This document shows positions 1 to 6,823 of a stretch of DNA of 23,054 nt, piece after piece. The notes under the pieces are model-generated. The model searched no databases. It saw only the letters and a program-made list of their open reading frames with translations, and was not told the origin of the DNA. Made by a program: the position numbers and the translations under genes. Source of the DNA: CAZVRZ01 sp964629965 (GTDB taxonomy: Bacteria; Chloroflexota; Anaerolineae; Anaerolineales; UBA4823); contig CAZVRZ010000085.1 of NCBI GenBank assembly GCA_964629965.1, forward strand, positions 1 through 23,054, read 5' to 3'. Positions within the stretch are counted from its first letter, which is position 1. Each line of letters opens with the position of its first letter.

Positions 1-1
1 C

Positions 2-697
2 GGCATCCATCAGGATGGAATGCTGAAAAACTTCATGACCTACGAGATCATGCGACCCGAAGACGTGGGCGCCAGCCGCACCAAGCTGGTGCTTGGTAAA
101 CATTCGGGACGAGCCGCACTACGCGCCCGCCTGGTAGAACTGGGCATTTCACTGAACGACGCCGACCTGGGCAAGGCTTTCGAGCGTTTCAAGAACCTGG
201 CCGACAAGAAAAAGACCATCACCGACGCCGACCTGGAATCTTTGATCGCCGACGAATTTTACCAGCCGCAAGAAGTCTACACGCTATTGGGCTTGCAGGT
301 GGCCTGCGGCACGATGGGCATGCCCACCGCTACCGTGCGACTGGTGGGCCCGGACGGCACAGTCTATACCCAGGCTGCGGTAGGCACCGGCCCGGTAGAT
401 GCTACTTACAAGGCCATGGATGCCATCATCCAGATGCCCGCCGCCTTGTTGGAGTTTTCGGTGCATTCGGTCACAGAAGGCATAGATGCCTTAGGTGAGG
501 TGACTGTACGCATCCACAACAGAGACGGCGCCCATACGTTAGATGCCCAAAAAGAAGTCGAGCAACCGCGCACTTTTGGCGGCTTTGGCGCCGACACCGA
601 CATCGTAGTTGCGAGCGCAAAGGCCTACCTGACGGCGCTGAATAAAATGATCGTCGCCGTGCAGAATTCCGAAGTGTCTGCCGAAGTGCAGGCTTGA
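2..697 (+). CDS. leuA: 2-isopropylmalate synthase, C-terminal part (5' end outside window)
   Basis: This is the 3' part of leuA, reading open from base 2. LeuA condenses acetyl-CoA with 2-oxoisovalerate, the first committed step of leucine synthesis in the cytoplasm. The first visible residues, GIHQDGMLKN, are the conserved SGIHQDG segment of the LeuA family, followed by YEIMRPEDVG and VLGKHSGRAAL. The rest is the regulatory LeuA dimer domain (for example GTMGMPTATVRL and the GTGPVDATYKAMDAI segment, the family's G-x-GPVDA pattern). That domain normally binds leucine for feedback inhibition. The in-frame ATG at base 20 lies inside the conserved segment and is not a true start. It is the first visible gene of the leu operon, followed 53 bp later by a small gene. 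The family assignment is safe; distinguishing it from citramalate synthase rests on sequence type and on the separate cimA downstream. Confidence 0.93.
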   Translation, partial: GIHQDGMLKNFMTYEIMRPEDVGASRTKLVLGKHSGRAALRARLVELGISLNDADLGKAFERFKNLADKKKTITDADLESLIADEFYQPQEVYTLLGLQVACGTMGMPTATVRLVGPDGTVYTQAAVGTGPVDATYKAMDAIIQMPAALLEFSVHSVTEGIDALGEVTVRIHNRDGAHTLDAQKEVEQPRTFGGFGADTDIVVASAKAYLTALNKMIVAVQNSEVSAEVQA

Positions 698-750
698 GCC
701 ACAGTTCAGGCTTGATGAATTAAGTTCCTTTACTCCAAAGGAGGAGAAGA

Positions 751-1125
751 ATGAAAGAGTTGTACTCAACTGAGTTGTACTCAACTCATATGCCGCAAAA
801 CGAGAACAATCCCGAACCCGCCGCTGCTCATCCGAAGTACGATCCATTCCATTTTTCCAGCAGTTATCCGCAGCAATGGATAGATGACGAGGACGGTAAA
901 CAATACCGTTTGCAGCGCCAGGATCTGAGCGCCAAGGCTTCAGAAAACAATGCAATCGAAAAACGAATGGAGTTGTACTCAACTCAGATGCGCGCTGACG
1001 CCCACCCAGACTACAATCCGTTTGCAGACGTGCGCATCTACCCGGCAGGCTGGAACCTGGCAGAAGAATGCGAGCAGGCCAATCACAGTCGCAATCGGCG
1101 TGAAAACGAGAAACCCCATCCATGA
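751..1125 (+). CDS. small unrecognised protein in the leu operon, two YPxxW repeats
   Basis: I do not recognise this 124-residue protein. Its start is supported by a strong ribosome binding site (AAAGGAGGAG, 737-746) just upstream, and its end overlaps the leuC start by 4 bp (ATGA), so it is probably translated with the operon. It contains two similar units. Residues about 25-45 read AHPKYDPFHFSSSYPQQW and residues about 88-106 read AHPDYNPFADVRIYPAGW. Shared positions are A-H-P, Y, P-F, Y-P and W. Each unit is preceded by a peptide encoded by the dispersed hairpin repeat (ELYST twice at residues 3-12, once at 74-78). The protein is hydrophilic, with no signal peptide or membrane segment and a charged, possibly disordered tail. 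The start might originally have been ATG 790, just after the repeat pair, but no binding site precedes it. A regulatory or accessory role in branched-chain synthesis can only be guessed from position. Confidence 0.72.
   Translation: MKELYSTELYSTHMPQNENNPEPAAAHPKYDPFHFSSSYPQQWIDDEDGKQYRLQRQDLSAKASENNAIEKRMELYSTQMRADAHPDYNPFADVRIYPAGWNLAEECEQANHSRNRRENEKPHP
757..787 (-). repeat. two tandem copies of the GAGTTG-CAACTC hairpin repeat
   Basis: Copies lie at 757-771 (15 bp, lacking the last C) and 772-787 (GAGTTGTACTCAACTC). Each has 6-bp inverted arms (the first copy 5 bp) around a TACT loop, the reverse orientation of most later copies. They are in frame in the small leu-operon gene, immediately after its ATG-AAA, and encode ELYSTELYST. 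In this orientation none of the three forward frames has a stop codon. Confidence 0.9.
970..985 (-). repeat. single copy of the hairpin repeat inside the small leu-operon gene
   Basis: GAGTTGTACTCAACTC is identical to the copy at 772-787 and in the same reading frame, giving ELYST. It lies between the two YPxxW units of the protein, so each unit is preceded by repeat-encoded residues. This may mean that repeat and unit were duplicated together, or that the repeats entered linkers independently. Confidence 0.9.
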
Positions 1126-2567
1126 GTGAGCCGCAGACTCTTTTCCACAAAATTTGGGAACGACATCTGGTTGCTCACGAGCTGGGGTTCCCCGCCGTCC
1201 TATACATCGATCTGCACCTGGTTCACGAGGTGACCTCGCCGCAGGCCTTCAGCGGGCTGCGAGAGCGTGGACTGCGAGTGCGCCGGCCGGATAAAACTGT
1301 GGCTACCCTGGACCATTCCACGCCCACGGAGAATCCCGAGCCGGGCGCGTCGCTGCGAACAGTCATCCGAGATGCCATGGCTGCGAAACAGATCCAGCAA
1401 TTAGATGATAATTGCCAGGAATTTGGCATTCGGCTGTATGGCGTGGACGATCCAGAGCGGGGCATTGTGCACGTGCTTGGGCCAGAGCTAGGCTTGACCC
1501 AGCCGGGCATGACGATCGTCTGCGGAGACAGCCACACCGCTACGCACGGAGCATTCGGCGCGCTGGCCTTTGGAATTGGCACCAGCGAGGTGGAGCACGT
1601 GCTGGCGACCCAGTGCTTGCTGCAAAACCGGCCGCAAACCTGCGAAGTGCGGGTGGACGGTCGCCTGCGGGCAGGCGTTTCGGCCAAGGATATCATCCTG
1701 GCGCTGATCGCCAAATATGGCGTGGGCGGCGGTACGGGGCATGTGTTCGAATATACCGGTGCGGCGATACGAGCACTGGATATGGAAGAACGCATGACGG
1801 TGTGCAATATGTCGATCGAGGGTGGTGCGCGAGCCGGGATGATCTCCCCAGACGATACCACCTTTGAATACCTGGCGGGAAGGCGTTATGCGCCCCAGAC
1901 GGTAAAAAACACCGTAGGCCAATCTTGGGAGCGGGCCATAGCCGACTGGCGCACGTTGGCAAGCGATCCGGCGGCAACCTTCGACAAAACATTCACCCTG
2001 GATGCTTCCAGCCTCGAACCAATGATCACATACGGCGTCAACCCCGGCATGGGTATGCCCATCACCGGGCGCGTTCCCGACCCGGTCAGCCTGCGTGACG
2101 AAAACGAAAAAGCAGCGCTCCGCCGAGCACTCGAATACATGGGATTGCAACCTGGCGAGGCGCTGCTAGGGCGGCCAGTGGATGTGGTTTTTATCGGCAG
2201 CTGCACCAATTCGCGTATTTCCGATCTACGCCAGGCCGCCAGTTTGATGAGAGATCGCAAAGTCGCACCCGGTGTACGCACGCTGGTGGTGCCGGGATCG
2301 CACGCCATCAAGCGCCAGGCCGAGTCCGAAGGTCTCGATCGCATCTTCATCGAAGCTGGTGCAGAATGGCGGCAGCCCGGCTGCAGCATGTGCATTGCCA
2401 TGAACGGCGACCAGCTTTCACCCGGACAATACGCGGTCAGCACCAGCAATCGCAACTTCGAGGGAAGACAGGGCAAAGGCGGGCGCACTTTCCTAGCCAG
2501 CCCACTCACCGCTGCGGCGGCAGCCGTGACCGGTAAGATCACCGATGCCAGGAGCATGTTATCATGA
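1122..2567 (+). CDS. leuC: 3-isopropylmalate dehydratase large subunit
   Basis: This is the large, iron-sulphur subunit of isopropylmalate isomerase, which with LeuD converts 2-isopropylmalate to 3-isopropylmalate. The same enzyme type can convert citramalate to methylmalate in the citramalate route to isoleucine. The 481 residues match the usual size of the bacterial LeuC type. The N-terminus (TLFHKIWERHLV, YIDLHLVHEVTSPQAF) and the catalytic segment DSHTATHGAFGALAFGIGTSEVEHV are typical. The three 4Fe-4S ligands are visible as Cys361 in GSCTNSR and Cys421 and Cys424 in PGCSMC. It overlaps the upstream small gene by 4 bp and leuD by 4 bp, so translation of the three is probably coupled. The ATG at 1122 places the N-terminus where the family normally starts. 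Confidence 0.97.
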   Translation: MSEPQTLFHKIWERHLVAHELGFPAVLYIDLHLVHEVTSPQAFSGLRERGLRVRRPDKTVATLDHSTPTENPEPGASLRTVIRDAMAAKQIQQLDDNCQEFGIRLYGVDDPERGIVHVLGPELGLTQPGMTIVCGDSHTATHGAFGALAFGIGTSEVEHVLATQCLLQNRPQTCEVRVDGRLRAGVSAKDIILALIAKYGVGGGTGHVFEYTGAAIRALDMEERMTVCNMSIEGGARAGMISPDDTTFEYLAGRRYAPQTVKNTVGQSWERAIADWRTLASDPAATFDKTFTLDASSLEPMITYGVNPGMGMPITGRVPDPVSLRDENEKAALRRALEYMGLQPGEALLGRPVDVVFIGSCTNSRISDLRQAASLMRDRKVAPGVRTLVVPGSHAIKRQAESEGLDRIFIEAGAEWRQPGCSMCIAMNGDQLSPGQYAVSTSNRNFEGRQGKGGRTFLASPLTAAAAAVTGKITDARSMLS

Positions 2568-3151
2568 ACGCATTTACCACGCTGATTTCTCGGGTTGTGA
2601 TGCTGCCCAGAGCAGATATCGACACCGACCAGATCATCCCAGCGCGTTTTCTGAAAACGACCACCAAGGTGGGCCTGGGCCAGCAGCTATTCGCCGACTG
2701 GCGCTATCTGCCCGACGGCGCTCCAAGACCTGACTTTCCGTTGAACGACCCCAAGAACCAGGGAGCGCAAATCCTGCTGGCAGGCGATAACTTCGGCTGC
2801 GGCTCAAGCCGCGAGCACGCACCCTGGGCATTGACGGATTACGGTTTCCGCGCCATCATCTCGACCTCGTTTGCCGATATCTTTCGCAGCAACAGTCTGA
2901 AGAACGGCCTGCTGCCGGTGATCGTGGACCAGGAAACCCATGCCAGGCTGCGCGATTGGTGCATCGAAGTACCTAACCTCGAACTGGCGATCGACCTGGT
3001 GCGCCAGCAATTGATCTTGCCAGACGGGGCATTGGTCAATTTCCAGATCGACCCCTTTGCCAAGAACTGCCTGGTCAATGGGCTGGACGAGCTCGGTTAT
3101 CTGATGGGTTTCGTGGAACAAATCGAAGCTTACGAAAGGAAAACTGCATGA
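2564..3151 (+). CDS. leuD: 3-isopropylmalate dehydratase small subunit
   Basis: LeuD is the swivelling small subunit that completes the active site of LeuCD. The 195-residue protein shows the family landmarks: DIDTDQIIPARFLKTT near residues 18-34, the substrate-recognition segment GDNFGCGSSREHAPWAL at 74-90, and IISTSFADIFRSNSLKNGLLP after it. Its length is normal for the LeuD1 type. It starts inside the leuC stop (ATGA overlap at 2564-2567) and ends inside the cimA start (overlap 3148-3151), so it sits in a tightly packed operon. Nothing appears truncated. Confidence 0.97.
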   Translation: MNAFTTLISRVVMLPRADIDTDQIIPARFLKTTTKVGLGQQLFADWRYLPDGAPRPDFPLNDPKNQGAQILLAGDNFGCGSSREHAPWALTDYGFRAIISTSFADIFRSNSLKNGLLPVIVDQETHARLRDWCIEVPNLELAIDLVRQQLILPDGALVNFQIDPFAKNCLVNGLDELGYLMGFVEQIEAYERKTA

Positions 3152-4746
3152 TACAGATCTACGATACCACACTGCGAGATGGAACTCAACGAGAAGGAAT
3201 CTCTTTCTCGTGCGAAGATAAGGTGCGCGTTGCGCAGAAGCTGGACGATCTGGGTGTCAGCTTTATTGAAGGAGGCTGGCCCGGCTCAAATCCCAAAGAC
3301 GTGGAATTTTTCGAGCGAGCACAGCGGATCCACTGGAAGAATGCTCTCATCGCCGCCTTTGGCTCCACCTGCCGGGCAAGAGGTAAGCCGGAAGATGATA
3401 CCAATATCCGCGCACTGCTGGATGCCGGCACCCCGGTTTGCACGGTGGTGGGAAAAACCTGGGATCTGCACGTAACTGAAGTGCTGCAAACCACTTTCGA
3501 AGACAACTTGCGCATCATTGAGGAAAGCCTGGCTTATCTCAAAGCACAGGGGCGCCGCGTGATCTACGACGCCGAACACTTCTTCGATGGCTACAAGGCA
3601 GACGCCGCTTATGCTTTGGAAACATTATACGCGGCCGTGCGCGGCGGCGCCGAGACCCTGGTGCTGTGCGACACCAACGGCGGAGCCATGCCCTGGGAAG
3701 TCGGCGAGATCGTGAAAAACGTGAACGATCAGCTCGTAGGGCGGTTTGCAGCCCTCCATCCCCTGGGCATCCATACGCACAACGACAGCGAGTGCGCCGT
3801 GGCAAATTCGCTGGCAGCCGTACGAGCCGGGGCGATCCAGGTGCAGGGCACGATCAACGGCTTTGGCGAACGCTGTGGGAATGCTAACCTGTGCTCGATC
3901 ATCCCCGATCTGGAGATCAAAAACGGCCTGCGCTGCCTGCCGGACGGGGGCTTAAAGAAGCTGTATGACATTGCCCATTTCGTCTCCGAAGTTGCCAACC
4001 TGGCGCCCGACGAGCACCAACCGTACGTGGGCAAGTCCGCCTTCGCCCATAAGGGTGGAATCCACGTGGCTGCCATGCGCAAGAGCGTTCTTTCATACCA
4101 GCATATCGATCCCGAACTCATCGGCAATAGTTCCAGGGTGGTGGTGAGCGAACTTTCTGGACGCGGCAACCTGAAGAGCAAAGCCGAAGAATACGGCCTG
4201 GAGAACTTTTCAAACGACAACAGCGTCATCGCTGATCTGTTAACCACCATCAAGCATCTGGAGGCAAACGGCTTCTCCTTCGAAGCAGCGGACGCCTCGA
4301 TTGCAATGATGATGCAGCGCAAACAAGAGGGCTATAAACCACCCTTTGAGCTGATCGATTTTTCGGTCAATGTCGAACACCGGCAAGGGCGCGGTACCTT
4401 CGCCGAGGCGACCGTTAAAGTGAGCGTGAACGGCGATGTGTACCATACTGCCGCCGAAGGCAATGGCCCGGTCAACGCTCTGGATGCGGCCTTGCGAAAA
4501 GCGCTGCTGCCAATTTACCCTGACCTAGCAGGCTTTCATCTCTCCGATTACAAAGTGCGCATCCTGGATGGAGATCACGGCACGTCTGCTATTACCCGGG
4601 TTTTGATCGATACGCAGAATGGAACGAACCACTGGAGCACCGTAGGCGCCAGCCCCAATATCATCGAGGCCAGTTGGCGAGCACTGGCCGATTCGGTAGA
4701 ATACGGCTTGACCATCAACAAGAAGAACCAAAAGGAAGGAAATTAA
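3148..4746 (+). CDS. cimA: (R)-citramalate synthase
   Basis: CimA condenses pyruvate and acetyl-CoA to (R)-citramalate, the first step of the threonine-independent route to 2-oxobutanoate and isoleucine. The 532-residue protein begins with the DRE-TIM barrel signature IYDTTLRDGTQREG (residues 4-17). It has the metal-binding motif HTHND at 209-213 and the GFGERCGNANL segment. From about residue 395 it carries a C-terminal LeuA dimer (allosteric) domain, containing the GNGPVNALDAALRKA pattern. Family features favouring CimA over LeuA are the early FIEGGWPGSNPKD segment, the total length, and a separate leuA in the same operon. It overlaps leuD by 4 bp and ends 2 bp before leuB. Its place among leuCDB fits the shared use of those enzymes. 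Feedback by isoleucine through the C-terminal domain is known for the family but not provable here. Confidence 0.93.
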   Translation: MIQIYDTTLRDGTQREGISFSCEDKVRVAQKLDDLGVSFIEGGWPGSNPKDVEFFERAQRIHWKNALIAAFGSTCRARGKPEDDTNIRALLDAGTPVCTVVGKTWDLHVTEVLQTTFEDNLRIIEESLAYLKAQGRRVIYDAEHFFDGYKADAAYALETLYAAVRGGAETLVLCDTNGGAMPWEVGEIVKNVNDQLVGRFAALHPLGIHTHNDSECAVANSLAAVRAGAIQVQGTINGFGERCGNANLCSIIPDLEIKNGLRCLPDGGLKKLYDIAHFVSEVANLAPDEHQPYVGKSAFAHKGGIHVAAMRKSVLSYQHIDPELIGNSSRVVVSELSGRGNLKSKAEEYGLENFSNDNSVIADLLTTIKHLEANGFSFEAADASIAMMMQRKQEGYKPPFELIDFSVNVEHRQGRGTFAEATVKVSVNGDVYHTAAEGNGPVNALDAALRKALLPIYPDLAGFHLSDYKVRILDGDHGTSAITRVLIDTQNGTNHWSTVGASPNIIEASWRALADSVEYGLTINKKNQKEGN

Positions 4747-4748
4747 GC

Positions 4749-5885
4749 ATGAAACGATCCATTATCCTCCTTCCCGGAGACGGAATCGGCGTCGAAGTGG
4801 TCGGGGAGACAGTGCGCTTGCTGCAAGCGGTTGCCGACCAGACCGGAAATAGCTTTGAATATCAGCAACACCTGATTGGCGGCTGCAGTATCGATCAGTT
4901 CGGTGTTGCCCTGAGCGATGAAACGCTGGCGGCCTGCAAAGCCAGCGACGCCGTGCTGCTGGGGGCCGTCGGCGGGCCGAAGTGGGATGACCCGGCGGCT
5001 AAAGTGCGCCCAGAGCAAGGATTACTGCGCCTGCGCAAAGAGCTGGGGGTGTTTGCTAACCTACGCCCGGTCAAGGTGCATCCAGATCTGGTACAGGCTT
5101 CGCCGCTCAAGCCAGAGAAACTGGCGGGCGTGGACATCATGGTCGTACGAGAGTTGACCGGCGGGTTGTATTTTGGCCAACCCAAGGGACGCGAAGTGAT
5201 CGACGGGCACGAGCGCGGGGTGGATACGATGGAGTATTATGATTACGAGATCCGGCGGGTGGTGCGGCTGGCCTTCCAGCTAGCTCGCCAGCGCCGCAAC
5301 AAGGTTTCATCGGTCGATAAGGCTAATGTGCTGGAGTCATCCCGCTTGTGGCGCAAGATCGCTATGGAAACGGCAGCAGAATTCCCGGATGTGCAATTGG
5401 AACATGTGCTGGTAGATACAGCTGCCATGCGCCTGGTAGCCAACCCGGCGCAGTTCGATGTGCTGGTGACCGAGAACATGTTCGGCGATATCCTCACGGA
5501 CGAGGCTTCGGTGATCACCGGCTCGATGGGCATGCTGCCATCGGCCTCACTGGGCGATACCAATCCGGGCCTGTACGAGCCGATCCATGGTTCGGCGCCC
5601 GACATTGCCGGGAAAGGCATTGCCAACCCGATCGGCACGATCCTGAGCGCGGCAATGATGCTGCGTTACTCGTTCAAGATGGAGCGAGAAGCCGCGACGA
5701 TCGAACAGGCAGTCTACCAGGCAATCACGGATGGCTGCCGCACGGCGGACCTAGCCGGTAAAGAACACCGGGCCGATAAAGAACACGGAGTTGAGTACAA
5801 CTCTGCAGGAGTTGAGTACAACTCCCGCGGTATATTGAGCACGCGCCAGATGGCAGACGAGATCATTCAGCGCATGCAATTTTAG
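4749..5885 (+). CDS. leuB: 3-isopropylmalate dehydrogenase with a repeat-derived C-terminal insert
   Basis: LeuB oxidatively decarboxylates 3-isopropylmalate with NAD+. In the citramalate route the same activity yields 2-oxobutanoate. The start is ATG 4749, preceded by AAGGAAGGAA. An in-frame upstream ATG at 4674 lies inside cimA and is rejected. The 378 residues show ILLPGDGIGVEV (N-terminus), AVGGPKWDDP, VVRELTGGLYFG, the SSVDKANVLESSRLWR segment and DILTDEASVITGSMGMLPSASLG with the catalytic and metal-binding Asp. Near the C-terminus, between CRTADLAG and ILSTRQMADEI, about 24 residues are inserted. These consist of a KEHRADKEH duplication followed by GVEYNSAGVEYNS encoded by two hairpin repeats (residues about 347-359). 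In the family this region is a short surface loop, so the enzyme may remain active. Confidence 0.95.
   Translation: MKRSIILLPGDGIGVEVVGETVRLLQAVADQTGNSFEYQQHLIGGCSIDQFGVALSDETLAACKASDAVLLGAVGGPKWDDPAAKVRPEQGLLRLRKELGVFANLRPVKVHPDLVQASPLKPEKLAGVDIMVVRELTGGLYFGQPKGREVIDGHERGVDTMEYYDYEIRRVVRLAFQLARQRRNKVSSVDKANVLESSRLWRKIAMETAAEFPDVQLEHVLVDTAAMRLVANPAQFDVLVTENMFGDILTDEASVITGSMGMLPSASLGDTNPGLYEPIHGSAPDIAGKGIANPIGTILSAAMMLRYSFKMEREAATIEQAVYQAITDGCRTADLAGKEHRADKEHGVEYNSAGVEYNSRGILSTRQMADEIIQRMQF
5759..5788 (+). repeat. short direct duplication (TAAAGAACAC-GG) in leuB
   Basis: TAAAGAACACCGG at 5759-5771 and TAAAGAACACGG at 5777-5788 form an 18-bp-period direct duplication, encoding KEHRADKEH. It abuts the pair of hairpin repeats at 5788-5824 and belongs to the same extra segment of LeuB. 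It may be a scar of the event that brought the repeats in. Confidence 0.55.
5788..5824 (+). repeat. two copies of the hairpin repeat in leuB
   Basis: Two perfect copies of GAGTTGAGTACAACTC at 5788-5803 and 5809-5824 are separated by TGCAG (21-bp period). They are in frame and read as VEYNS-AG-VEYNS. The whole dimer differs at only one position (G versus A in the spacer) from the dimer at 12470-12506, which suggests the pair spreads or is copied as one unit. Confidence 0.92.
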
Positions 5886-5908
5886 TTCATCTTGCGAGGT
5901 TAACATCC

Positions 5909-6793
5909 GTGAAAGTTGCTTACCAGGGAGCACCAGGAGCATATTCAGAAGCTGCAGTGATCGCTCATTTTGGAACCGGCGTTGAACCGGTGGCCTGCGA
6001 ACGATTTGAGGAGATTTTCGAGTCTGTTACAGATGGGCGCTGTGACGCCGGACTGGCGCCGATCGAAAATTCATTAGCCGGCAGCATCCACAGTAATTAC
6101 GACCTGCTGCTGAAACACCAGCTATCGATCGTTGGAGAATACTATCTGCGTGTGCAGCACTGCTTGATCGCCTTGCCAGGTGCGAAAATAGAAGACCTGC
6201 GCAAGGCCATCAGCCACCCGCAAGCATTGGCCCAATGCCAGGGGTATCTCAAAGAGCATGGCCTGGCTGCCGAAATCGTATACGACACCGCCGGCAGCGT
6301 GCGGATCATGAAAGAACAGGGTGACCCAACCCAGGCATCGATCGCATCTCACCGCGCCGCGGATCTATATGGGATGAACATCCTAGCCGAAGGCATCGAA
6401 GACAATCCGGCAAACTATACGCGCTTTCTGGAAATTGCCCGCCAACCGGTCGAGCCCCAAGGCCCAGCAAAGACATCGATTGTTTTCTCCCTGGATAATC
6501 AACCGGGGGCATTGTTCAAAGCCTTGAGTGTATTTGCACTGCGGGATGTAGACCTGACCAAGATCGAATCGCGCCCCCTAGTGGGTAGGCTGTGGGAGTA
6601 TTTGTTTTATATCGATATTGCCGGGTCGGTGGCCGAGCGGAGCGTGAAACGGTCGCTGGATCACCTGGGCGAATATGCGCCCATGCTGCGGGTTTTAGGA
6701 TCGTATCCACGCAGTGTTATCTTGGGCGGTACGACTGAGTTGAGTACAACTGAGTTGGGTACAACTGAGTTGGGTACAACTCCTGTGAGTTGA
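5909..6793 (+). CDS. pheA: prephenate dehydratase
   Basis: This is a monofunctional prephenate dehydratase, converting prephenate to phenylpyruvate for phenylalanine synthesis. It begins at GTG 5909 with GCGAGGT about 8 bp upstream, 23 bp after leuB. The N-terminal catalytic domain shows VAYQGAPGAYSEAA, the CDAGLAPIENSLAGSI segment and the late NYTRFLEIAR motif with the family's catalytic Thr-Arg-Phe. From about residue 190 there is an ACT regulatory domain with the phenylalanine-binding GALF and ESRP motifs. No chorismate mutase domain is present. The normal end, around RVLGSYPRS, is followed by an added tail, ELSTTELGTTELGTTPVS, translated from the hairpin-repeat array. The stop codon itself (6791-6793) lies inside a repeat copy. 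The enzyme assignment is secure; the effect of the tail is unknown. Confidence 0.95.
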   Translation: MKVAYQGAPGAYSEAAVIAHFGTGVEPVACERFEEIFESVTDGRCDAGLAPIENSLAGSIHSNYDLLLKHQLSIVGEYYLRVQHCLIALPGAKIEDLRKAISHPQALAQCQGYLKEHGLAAEIVYDTAGSVRIMKEQGDPTQASIASHRAADLYGMNILAEGIEDNPANYTRFLEIARQPVEPQGPAKTSIVFSLDNQPGALFKALSVFALRDVDLTKIESRPLVGRLWEYLFYIDIAGSVAERSVKRSLDHLGEYAPMLRVLGSYPRSVILGGTTELSTTELGTTELGTTPVS

Positions 6794-6817
6794 GTACAAC
6801 TGAGTTGGGTACAACTC
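6737..6817 (+). repeat. five-copy array of the hairpin repeat at the end of pheA
   Basis: Copies lie at 6737-6751, 6752-6766, 6767-6782, 6787-6801 and 6802-6817. Three of the five have the variant GAGTTGGGTACAACT (loop GGTA instead of AGTA). Spacing is 15 bp within the first three, then 20, then 15. The first three copies encode the ELSTT/ELGTT tail of PheA. The fourth supplies its TGA stop at 6791-6793. The last two fill nearly all of the 30-bp gap to the convergent histidine kinase gene, which ends at 6824. No T-run follows, so it is not an ordinary intrinsic terminator. Confidence 0.92.
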
Positions 6818-6823
6818 TTGCCT

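Noticed and set aside
757..985. CRISPR array made of the hairpin repeats
   Set aside because: Units are only 15-16 bp, spacers are 0-5 bp or kilobases, copies lie in coding sequence and no cas genes are present.
539..1150. Long minus-strand frame opposite leuA and the small leu-operon gene
   Set aside because: It has no family resemblance, spans two plus-strand genes and lacks a ribosome binding site. Reversed repeat copies happen to contain no stop in any frame, which lengthens such frames.
1488..2150. 220-codon minus-strand frame opposite leuC
   Set aside because: It is a shadow of leuC, which has all its catalytic residues in the plus frame.
6737..6817. Intrinsic terminator for pheA or the histidine kinase
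   Set aside because: The hairpin arms are only 6 bp and no T-run follows on either strand.
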